Assembly: GCA_031292575.1 (NCBI GenBank)
Contig: JARLGX010000010.1
Location: 1 to 64,000, forward strand
DNA from: Paludibacter sp.
GTDB lineage: Bacteria; Bacteroidota; Bacteroidia; Bacteroidales; Paludibacteraceae
Direction of reading: 5' to 3'
DNA length: 64,000 nt
Made by a program: the position numbers and the translations under genes
Part shown: piece by piece, positions 57,616 to 64,000 of the stretch
How the letters are laid out: every line of letters begins with the position of its first letter
Position numbering within the stretch: the stretch's first letter is position 1
The notes under the pieces: generated by a model
Told to the model about the DNA's origin: nothing
The model's input: only the letters and a program-made list of their open reading frames with translations
Database searches by the model: none

Positions 57616-59397
57616 ATGAAAACATTAAAATATATAGCAACCGGTCTTTTGTTTATGCTTCTAGGTTCTGTCAGTTTGATTCAGGCTCAGGATACTATTG
57701 TTAACCGAAGTGTATCGGTGGAACGTGAGTACCGGCCTGTAATTCAGGATGCGGGCAAAATAAATTCTACACCACAAGTGCTTGAACCCACTACGGATAA
57801 AGCCCCTGCAGTGTTTAGCGATTTTAATTTGCCATTGGATGCCGGTTTTAATATTCATACGCTACCGGCAGCAGAAGTCATAACCGAAAAACCTACTAAC
57901 AAAGAAGGTTATGCCCGAATTGGAATTGGCAGCTATTCCAATACCTTGATTGATTTTGCCTATCCGCTGATTAATCAACCGGATATGCGAATGGATTTTA
58001 CGCTGAATCAGTTGGGAACTTTTGAATCGAAAAGAACACATTCAACCACTAAAGCAGCATTAGAGTTCGATAAAATCTTCTCGACTTTCGATTTATATGC
58101 CGGAATAGGTGGCGGTCATGAATATTTTAAATATTACGGAAATAATCTCAATCGGGCTGACAGCGTAGTGGATTTAAATGCAATGACATCGAAGTATAAT
58201 AACCCCATATATACCGAAGTTAACCGGGCAGGAGTTAGCACCACGCCACGGTTATTCAATCTGAATAAGCTGGCAAACGATTCGCTTGATAACACCTTTT
58301 GGCGATTCAATGCTCATTTTGGTGTGCGGTCATTGCCCCTGACCAACGATTTGCGTTATATGGCCGAAATGAACTATAATTCATTCAATTCGCACAACGG
58401 GATAAATGAAAAAGTGGTTCACACCGCGGCAAAGTTTAATTCACCCAATGATGATAACAGAATGGGGATTGATTTTGATATGTACAATATGATGTATAAT
58501 TCCACTGCCATTCCGGCGTTTAATTTTTGGAAAAATTATACTGTTGTAACGCTGAATCCGTATTACAGCATAGAACATCCAACTTGGAATTTGCGTATAG
58601 GTGTGAGAGCAAGTTTTTCATTTGTGCATGCTAATTCAATCAATCCTTCGCCCGACGTACGTGCTGAATGGAAAGTTGCTCCGGAGTATCTTTCGTTGTA
58701 TGGAGGCATTACCGGCAATTACGAAGTGAATACGCTGGATAAAATTTCAGGCGAAAACCCTTATTTGTTTTCCGATTTGCGGGTGAAAGATACCAATACT
58801 CCGTATAATTTATATGCAGGAATTAAGTTGAAACCGCTCTATAACCTGATGTTGAATGCTTACCTGGACTTGCAGCAAATAGACAATCAGTATTTCTTTG
58901 TGAATAAAGAATACAAATTGGTTAATGCTCCTTTATCCATGCCAACGGCTGATTCAACTTTGTACACTAACCGTTTTAATGTTATCTACAGCGGTGCCAT
59001 GGTGACTAAAATGGGGGTGCGCGCCAATTACAACTTGCAAAATTTTTTGAATGTGGAACTGAAGTGGGCTTATAACAATTGGTCGGTGGACACGCAGCAA
59101 TATGCGTGGAACCAGCCAAAATATGAAGGTGAAATGAATACCAGTGTGCGAATTAATCCCGATTTTAGCGTGTCGGCCAATGTGTTTTACCAGGGCGACC
59201 GCTATGCCAAACTTGGCAACACGGCAATTAAGATGAATGATAAAGTGGATGTAAACCTGGGTGTAACGTACACTTATTTAAACTGGTTCACAGCTTTTGC
59301 TAAAATAAATAATATCATAAACAGTCAATATCAGGATTACTACGGCTACGATGTTCAGGGTGCGAATGTGATGGTGGGCGCAGCGTTTTCGTTTTAA
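57616..59397 (+). CDS. Outer-membrane beta-barrel protein paired with TPR protein
   Basis: A 593-residue protein with a signal peptide (MKTLKYIATGLLFMLLGSVS, cleavage near IQAQD). A short periplasmic stretch with VEREYRPVIQDAGKIN precedes many amphipathic strands, ending in AFSF with the BAM-type terminal Phe. It looks like a TonB-receptor-type barrel without a plug domain. I place the start at the ATG at 57616, because the longer frame from 57562 puts 18 polar residues before the signal peptide. It is adjacent to the large TPR protein, suggesting a shared envelope function. Confidence 0.8.
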   Translation: MKTLKYIATGLLFMLLGSVSLIQAQDTIVNRSVSVEREYRPVIQDAGKINSTPQVLEPTTDKAPAVFSDFNLPLDAGFNIHTLPAAEVITEKPTNKEGYARIGIGSYSNTLIDFAYPLINQPDMRMDFTLNQLGTFESKRTHSTTKAALEFDKIFSTFDLYAGIGGGHEYFKYYGNNLNRADSVVDLNAMTSKYNNPIYTEVNRAGVSTTPRLFNLNKLANDSLDNTFWRFNAHFGVRSLPLTNDLRYMAEMNYNSFNSHNGINEKVVHTAAKFNSPNDDNRMGIDFDMYNMMYNSTAIPAFNFWKNYTVVTLNPYYSIEHPTWNLRIGVRASFSFVHANSINPSPDVRAEWKVAPEYLSLYGGITGNYEVNTLDKISGENPYLFSDLRVKDTNTPYNLYAGIKLKPLYNLMLNAYLDLQQIDNQYFFVNKEYKLVNAPLSMPTADSTLYTNRFNVIYSGAMVTKMGVRANYNLQNFLNVELKWAYNNWSVDTQQYAWNQPKYEGEMNTSVRINPDFSVSANVFYQGDRYAKLGNTAIKMNDKVDVNLGVTYTYLNWFTAFAKINNIINSQYQDYYGYDVQGANVMVGAAFSF

Positions 59398-59435
59398 GGT
59401 TTCGGAAATAAATTCATCTCTAATACGATAATATT

Positions 59436-59654
59436 ATGAACGACGAAAAAGACTACATTTCTAAAGACAGAAATCATCATTATCATCAGTCTACAGCCTC
59501 GGGCGGTGCAGTGTATGGTTTAGGCGTTATTGGCGCAGCTGTTTATTTTCTTTATCAGGCTACTTCGTTCTGGTTAGGCGTGCTTGCCATTCTCAAAGCC
59601 TTAGTTTGGCCGGCTATTTTGGTGTTTTATGCCTTGAGGTCGTTGGGAGCATAG
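59436..59654 (+). CDS. Small membrane protein
   Basis: A 72-residue protein: a polar, His-rich N-terminus (DRNHHYHQSTASGG, about 11-24), then two close hydrophobic segments (about 26-45 and 47-69). No family is recognised. It lies 38 bp downstream of the barrel gene and before a strong terminator, so it is probably the last gene of that transcript. Confidence 0.65.
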   Translation: MNDEKDYISKDRNHHYHQSTASGGAVYGLGVIGAAVYFLYQATSFWLGVLAILKALVWPAILVFYALRSLGA

Positions 59655-59670
59655 ATAGTAACAATAATAA

Positions 59671-59707
59671 AAATGCGCTTTCCGAATTTTCCGGAAAGCG
59701 CATTTTT
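59671..59707. terminator. Bidirectional terminator
   Basis: A perfect 14-bp stem AAATGCGCTTTCCG (59671-59684, complement 59692-59705) with flanking A and T runs, between the small membrane protein gene and the convergent NfnB-like gene. Confidence 0.88.
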
Positions 59708-59767
59708 TGATTGTCTTTGGCAGTGAAAATAAATATCCCAATTTGGCGGGACTTCTTCCTGTCAATA

Positions 59768-61225
59768 CTATTTTTTAATCCATTCGTCCATAGCTGCGGC
59801 TGCTTTGCGTCCGTCGCCCATGGCCAGAATAACTGTTGCGCCACCACGTACAATATCGCCTCCGGCAAAAATAATTGGCACGGCCGATTGCATGGTGTCA
59901 TTATTCACCACTACAGTTCCCCATTTGGTTACTTCCAGTCCTTCTACCGACTGTGGGATCAGCGGATTTGGCGAAACACCCACACTTACTACTACTTCGT
60001 CAACTTCAATCAATTCTGTTTTTCCCGGTATTTCAACCGGCGACCGACGGCCTGATGCATCAGGTTCTCCAAGTTTCATCACTTGAAGCAACATGTGAGT
60101 AACACGTCCTTGTTCATTGCCAATATATTCGATTGGGTTGTGCAAAGTCATAAAGTCAATGCCTTCTTCCTTGGCATGTTTTACTTCTTCGAGACGAGCA
60201 GGCATTTCTTCCTCCGAACGGCGATAAACAATTATTGCGCGTTCGGCACCAAGGCGGCGAGCTGTACGAACCGAGTCCATGGCAGTATTGCCACCACCAA
60301 TCACAGCCACTTTTTTGCCTTTAAACACTGGAGTGTCCGAATCGGGATTGGCGGCATCCATTAGGTTTACGCGGGTCAAATATTCGTTGGATGACATTAC
60401 GCCAACTAAATTTTCACCTTTGATGTTCATAAAACGGGGAAGACCGGCTCCACTGGCAACAAAAATTCCTTTGAAACCATCATCTTCCAAATCTTTTATG
60501 GAAATAGTTTTACCTACCACGCAGTTGGTTACAAAATGAACACCCATTGCTTGCAGGTTTTGGATTTCTACATCCACGATGTCATTCGGCAAACGAAACT
60601 CAGGAATACCATATTTCAATACGCCGCCAATTTCGTGTAAAGCTTCAAAAACCACAACTTCATAACCCAGTTTTGCCATATCGCCTGCAAAAGCCAATCC
60701 GGCAGGACCGGAGCCAACGGCTGCAATTTTTATATTATTCGCAGGAGCAACTGTTGGTACGGATATATTCCCGCTTTCGCGTTCGTAGTCGGCCGCAAAG
60801 CGTTCTAAATGTCCTACAGCAACTGCTTCTTTTTTCATTTTTAAATGGATACATTGACTTTCGCACTGTTTCTCTTGAGGACAAACGCGTCCGCAAACAG
60901 CGGGTAGGGCAGAGGTTTCTTTCAATGCTTTGGCTGCTTCCAAAAATTCGCCACGTTCAATGTTTTTTACAAAACGCGGAATATCAATTCCCACTGGGCA
61001 ACCTAGCATACAGGTGGGGTTGGCACAGTCGAGGCAGCGTTTGGCTTCCTGCATAGCCATTTCGGCAGTAAGTCCCAGGTTTACTTCTTCCAGTCGGCTA
61101 TGGCTGCGGTATTCAGCATCGAGCTCAGGCATGTGAACACGAGGGATATCGGTACGTTCTTTGGCTTTCATTCCTTTGCGTAATACTTCACGCCAGGCTT
61201 GGGCTCTTTCTTCACTATGATTCAT
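59768..61225 (-). CDS. nfnB: NfnB/GltD-like flavin oxidoreductase subunit
   Basis: A 485-residue GltD-type protein. The N-terminal two-cluster Fe-S domain shows CLDCANPTCMLGCPVGIDIP and CGRVCPQEKQCESQC (about 63-130). Two Rossmann domains follow: GSGPAGLAFAGDMAK for FAD and IGGGNTAMDSVRTARR for NADP(H). No glutamate synthase large subunit is nearby. Instead an NfnA-like gene lies upstream on the same strand, so the pair probably forms NADH-dependent ferredoxin:NADP+ oxidoreductase (electron bifurcation) or sulfide dehydrogenase. The usually adjacent pair is split here by a four-helix-bundle gene and repeats. Confidence 0.88.
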   Translation of the reverse strand: MNHSEERAQAWREVLRKGMKAKERTDIPRVHMPELDAEYRSHSRLEEVNLGLTAEMAMQEAKRCLDCANPTCMLGCPVGIDIPRFVKNIERGEFLEAAKALKETSALPAVCGRVCPQEKQCESQCIHLKMKKEAVAVGHLERFAADYERESGNISVPTVAPANNIKIAAVGSGPAGLAFAGDMAKLGYEVVVFEALHEIGGVLKYGIPEFRLPNDIVDVEIQNLQAMGVHFVTNCVVGKTISIKDLEDDGFKGIFVASGAGLPRFMNIKGENLVGVMSSNEYLTRVNLMDAANPDSDTPVFKGKKVAVIGGGNTAMDSVRTARRLGAERAIIVYRRSEEEMPARLEEVKHAKEEGIDFMTLHNPIEYIGNEQGRVTHMLLQVMKLGEPDASGRRSPVEIPGKTELIEVDEVVVSVGVSPNPLIPQSVEGLEVTKWGTVVVNNDTMQSAVPIIFAGGDIVRGGATVILAMGDGRKAAAAMDEWIKK

Positions 61226-61246
61226 AATATTTTTTCAGTTATCAGT

Positions 61247-61311
61247 AACAGTTATCAGTTAACAGTAAACAGTGATCAGTCATTGCTGTTTACTGTTAAC
61301 TGATAACTGTT
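61247..61311. repeat. CAGT-type palindrome with perfect 26-bp arms
   Basis: Arms 61247-61272 and 61286-61311 are exactly complementary with a 13-nt loop, in the gap between nfnB and the four-helix-bundle gene. It contains the 16-mer CAGTAAACAGTGATCA (61263-61278), which recurs inverted at 61702-61717 on the other side of that gene. Confidence 0.9.
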
Positions 61312-61355
61312 CACTGTTTATTGTTGTTAGTTGTTTGTTTATTCTTGTAGTTTTT

Positions 61356-61685
61356 TTAAATAGAAAAAAGTATTTTCGAAATTTCGTCAACTTCAGTATG
61401 CATTGACAGAAAAGAAGTCTCATTAATATAATCAGTATCTTTCAGCAATGAAAGCCAGTATTTTGTTTCCAGCGATTCTTTATAAGCAATGCTTATTTTT
61501 GATGAAAAATCTCTTTTCGAAATTGCCCCGATTGCTTCAGCTATGTTTGCTCCTATGGAAGTTCCACTGCATAATAATTGTTTGGATAATATAAACTCTT
61601 TCTTTTCTGTTTGTAAAAATTGGAATGCTTTGACTATCCGAATTGCAAAAGAATAAGCTTTATTGTAGACAATACTATCTTTCAT
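61356..61685 (-). CDS. Four-helix-bundle protein (S23/IVP-like)
   Basis: A 109-residue helical protein of the four-helix-bundle family that includes proteins encoded in 23S rRNA intervening sequences and diversity-generating-element Avd proteins. Typical features are YNKAYSFAIRIVKAFQFL, SKQLLCSGTSIGANIAEAIGA, KRDFSSKISIAYKESLETKYWL, and a final helix. No enzymatic function is known for the family. It sits between nfnA and nfnB on the same strand, bounded by inverted CAGT repeats, and looks like an insertion into that operon. No reverse transcriptase is in the window, so a DGR role is unlikely. Confidence 0.88.
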   Translation of the reverse strand: MKDSIVYNKAYSFAIRIVKAFQFLQTEKKEFILSKQLLCSGTSIGANIAEAIGAISKRDFSSKISIAYKESLETKYWLSLLKDTDYINETSFLSMHTEVDEISKILFSI

Positions 61686-61701
61686 ATCGCATGCAGTTTG
61701 T

Positions 61702-61717
61702 TGATCACTGTTTACTG
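61702..61717 (-). repeat. CAGT-type repeat unit at the nfnA 3' end
   Basis: CAGTAAACAGTGATCA on the minus strand, an exact inverted match to 61263-61278. A further CAGTAAACAATGATCA-like word directly precedes it on the minus strand and supplies the nfnA codons for SKQ and the stop. Confidence 0.8.
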
Positions 61718-61718
61718 A

Positions 61719-62540
61719 TCATTGTTTACTGAAATTTGCCATTTCTTCCCGTTCAATGTCTCTGTATCCACCAAGACGCATCAGCATTTCATCGAAATCG
61801 ACTAAGTGTGCATCGAATTCAGGACCGTCAACGCAAACAAATTTGGTTTTTCCACCCACGCTAACTCGACATGCTCCGCACATTCCGGTTCCATCAACCA
61901 TAATGGTGTTTAGGGAAGCAAGTGTTGGTACTTCGTATTTTTTTGTAAGCATGCTCACAAATTTCATCATGATAGCCGGGCCAATGGTTACGCACAAATC
62001 AACTTTCTCACGATTTATAACCGACTCTATTCCGTTTGTTACCAATCCTTTTGTGCCATACGAACCATCGTCGGTCATTACAATTACTTCGTCGGAGTTA
62101 ACCCGCATTTGATCTTCGAGAATAATTAAATCTTTTGAGCGGGCAGCCAGCACCGTGATAACTTTATTGCCGGCGGCTTTCAATGCAGCTACAATTGGCA
62201 TCATGGGAGCGGTTCCAACGCCTCCGCAGGCACAAACTACCGTTCCGAATTTTTCAATATGAGTAGCTCTTCCCAGTGGTCCTACCATATCAGTAATGTA
62301 ATCGCCAACTTCCAGGGCGCAAAGTTTGGTGGATGAAACACCCATTTTTTGCACAACAAGGGTTATAGTTCCTTTTTGCAAATCGGCATCTGCAATAGTT
62401 AATGGAATGCGCTCGCCTTTCAATCCCACTTTCACCATTACAAAGTGACCGGCTTTTCTTGATTTGGCAATTAACGGAGCTTCCACCTCAAACTTAATAA
62501 CGTTTGCCGAGAAATACTCCTTACTGATAATTTTATTCAT
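61719..62540 (-). CDS. nfnA: NfnA-like FAD/NAD-binding subunit
   Basis: A 273-residue protein of the ferredoxin-NADP reductase/dihydroorotate dehydrogenase electron-transfer (PyrK-like) group. It has an N-terminal FAD barrel (RIPLTIAD), a nucleotide-binding part (VCACGGVGTAPMMPIV), and a C-terminal [2Fe-2S] site (DGTGMCGACRV and KFVCVDGPEFDAH). These match NfnA/SudB. With NfnB it would bifurcate electrons between ferredoxin, NADH and NADPH. The last residues FSKQ are encoded by a CAGT-type repeat, so the natural C-terminus has been altered or extended. Confidence 0.88.
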   Translation of the reverse strand: MNKIISKEYFSANVIKFEVEAPLIAKSRKAGHFVMVKVGLKGERIPLTIADADLQKGTITLVVQKMGVSSTKLCALEVGDYITDMVGPLGRATHIEKFGTVVCACGGVGTAPMMPIVAALKAAGNKVITVLAARSKDLIILEDQMRVNSDEVIVMTDDGSYGTKGLVTNGIESVINREKVDLCVTIGPAIMMKFVSMLTKKYEVPTLASLNTIMVDGTGMCGACRVSVGGKTKFVCVDGPEFDAHLVDFDEMLMRLGGYRDIEREEMANFSKQ

Positions 62541-62722
62541 TTTGATAGATTTTTTTTATTAAGGACGCAAAATTACAAAATAAATGCCTTAATGCAAATC
62601 ATTTTGTAATAATAAACTACAATAAGATTTCGGTTTTATATTAAAATGACAAAAATAATATGTGGTATTTGCATAAAAACTACATTCAAGTAGGAAAGTA
62701 GAGTTGAATTCGATTTTAATTC

Positions 62723-62752
62723 TTGCTTAGTAATATAATTTGGGTATTTTTG
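62723..62752 (+). promoter_or_regulatory. Promoter of TonB-dependent receptor gene
   Basis: TTG (62723-62725), 19 bp, TATTTTTG (62745-62752): a good match to the Bacteroidetes promoter pattern, with about 38 bp to the ATG. Confidence 0.65.
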
Positions 62753-62790
62753 CAGCCTGTTTTTTAATTTAAAGTATAATTCAAAACCTC

Positions 62791-64000
62791 ATGTTTAAAG
62801 ACTTTCCAACAAACAAAAAGAATTTTATTCTTTTCTTGTCAGCATTCTTTCTAATCCAATTAAGTTATTCTCAAACAACCAAAAAGGATAGCGTCAAACT
62901 CGATGATATTATTGTTACAGGTTCAAAAATTGATATTTCCCGAAAAATAGTTCCATTGTCAGTTTCGCAAATTTCTAAACAGGACATCGAAAATAGTGGT
63001 GAAACTAATATCCTCCCTGCTCTGAATGATTATGTCCCCGGTATTTTTGTAACCCAACGAAATATATTGGGCTTTGGCGTTTCAAATACCGGTGCCGGTT
63101 CTATTACCATGCGGGGCGTTAGCAGCTCGCCCAATACGGATGTTTTAATGTTGATTGATGGAAATCCTCAATATCAGGGAATTTTCGGACATCCACTTGC
63201 CGATGCTTATGTGGCTTCGGACGTAGAGAAAGTGGAAATAATTCGCGGTCCGGCTTCCATATTGTATGGTTCTAACGCCATGGCCGGCGTAATTAATATC
63301 ATTACAAAGAAACAACATGAAGATGGATTTAAAATAAATCTTGGTGCATCTTATGGTTCTTACAATACCCAGAAATACGATGGAAACATTGGATTTAGAA
63401 AGGATAAACTAAGTCTTTTTGCATCCTTAAATCACGATCAGACTGATGGAATTCGTGCTAACACTGATTTTCATATCGACAACGGCTATGTGAAAGTGGG
63501 ATATGAATTGGATAAACATTTCGACATTACTGCTGATTTTAGCCTTGCAAAGTATAATGCTAACGATAATGGTCCGGTAAATCAACCACCGGTACCTTTT
63601 AGTATTGATATTTCTCGCGGAAAAACATCGCTGTCAATCGATGATAAATTCAATAATGCCGAAGGCGGTTTTAAATTCTATCATAACTTTGGAACACACA
63701 ATACGTACGATCCGGTCAGCGGGAAATTTCATTCTACCGATAGAAATAGTGGGATAATGCTGTTTCAAACTTTTAAATTAGCAACAAATACTAATATTAC
63801 AGTAGGCTCGGATTTAAAACAATATGGCGGTATATCCAATCAGGGATTTAAACATGATTCGTTGATTACCGTAAACGAATTGGCCGTTTATGCCTATGCT
63901 CAACAAAAATTATTCGACAAAATGACTGTGAGCGCCGGTTTAAGACTCGAAAACAATTCCAAGTTTGGCAATGTACTTGTTCCACTGGGAGGATTAACCT
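62791..64000 (+). CDS. TonB-dependent outer-membrane receptor, N-terminal part
   Basis: An open frame from the ATG at 62791 to the window end, 403 residues seen. The signal peptide ends near LSYSQ (about 27). The TonB box/plug follows: DDIIVTGSKIDISRK, DVLMLIDGNPQYQG, EKVEIIRGPASILYGSNAMAGVINIITKK. Barrel strands then begin. There is no SusC-type carboxypeptidase-like extension, so it resembles siderophore, cobalamin or metal receptors rather than SusC. The substrate is unknown, and the C-terminal barrel lies beyond the window. Confidence 0.93.
   Translation, partial: MFKDFPTNKKNFILFLSAFFLIQLSYSQTTKKDSVKLDDIIVTGSKIDISRKIVPLSVSQISKQDIENSGETNILPALNDYVPGIFVTQRNILGFGVSNTGAGSITMRGVSSSPNTDVLMLIDGNPQYQGIFGHPLADAYVASDVEKVEIIRGPASILYGSNAMAGVINIITKKQHEDGFKINLGASYGSYNTQKYDGNIGFRKDKLSLFASLNHDQTDGIRANTDFHIDNGYVKVGYELDKHFDITADFSLAKYNANDNGPVNQPPVPFSIDISRGKTSLSIDDKFNNAEGGFKFYHNFGTHNTYDPVSGKFHSTDRNSGIMLFQTFKLATNTNITVGSDLKQYGGISNQGFKHDSLITVNELAVYAYAQQKLFDKMTVSAGLRLENNSKFGNVLVPLGGLT

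Noticed and set aside
59768-61225. Glutamate synthase small subunit (GltD)
   Set aside because: There is no GltB partner; the nearby NfnA-like subunit with a [2Fe-2S] site makes NfnB the better reading, though GltD-type annotation would be common.
61356-61685. Diversity-generating retroelement Avd protein
   Set aside because: The fold family matches, but no reverse transcriptase or template/variable repeat pair is seen nearby.

Overview
The window looks like a Bacteroidetes (Bacteroidales-like) chromosome. The evidence is the tmRNA tag GENNYALAA, -7 boxes of the form TAnnTTTG, a PorQ-type T9SS protein, RteC, DUF1896 and DUF4099/DUF3945 proteins, a serine palmitoyltransferase-like enzyme, S46 peptidase and long-form IspG. 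AT-rich intergenic DNA and weak Shine-Dalgarno sequences fit as well. I cannot name a genus.

Region 1 (1 to about 16.9 kb) is the end of an integrative conjugative element. It starts with a 136-bp direct repeat and about 0.7 kb of non-coding DNA. A co-directional DNA-processing block follows: DUF4099/DUF3945 protein, topoisomerase III, DUF1896 protein and a giant methylase/helicase. Then come the RteC regulator, two small excisionase-like helix-turn-helix proteins, a HipBA toxin-antitoxin cargo, an ORF6N protein and a tyrosine integrase lacking the first catalytic Arg. The integrase sits about 270 bp from the 3' end of ssrA, which suggests insertion at tmRNA. The transfer genes and other end are outside the window.

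Region 2 (17.0-29.4 kb) is chromosomal, all on the minus strand. It holds ssrA, rny, zapA, a coiled-coil ZapB-like protein, and a seven-gene operon for a membrane complex related to group 4 [NiFe] hydrogenases and complex I. All four Ni-binding Cys positions of its large subunit and three of the four N2-cluster Cys positions of its small subunit are replaced, while three antiporter-like subunits keep their charged residues. This Ehr-like complex is the most interesting system here.

Region 3 (29.7-46 kb) holds ispG, two paralogous small outer-membrane barrels around a secreted charged protein, an S46 dipeptidyl-peptidase, an asymmetric ABC-F protein, a serine palmitoyltransferase-like enzyme divergent from a YkgJ protein, aroA, a lipoprotein, an iron alcohol dehydrogenase, a DUF4954 hexapeptide-repeat protein and hflX.

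Region 4 (46.3-64 kb) holds porQ-cmk-ispH-pfkA and a low-molecular-weight phosphatase, aroE-dedA, a TPR protein, a Nudix hydrolase, a large TPR protein with a beta-barrel partner, an NfnB/NfnA-like pair split by a four-helix-bundle gene, and the start of a TonB-dependent receptor.

Several different palindromic repeat families occupy intergenic DNA. One CAGT-rich family supplies the last codons of three genes and flanks the four-helix-bundle gene with inverted 16-mers.
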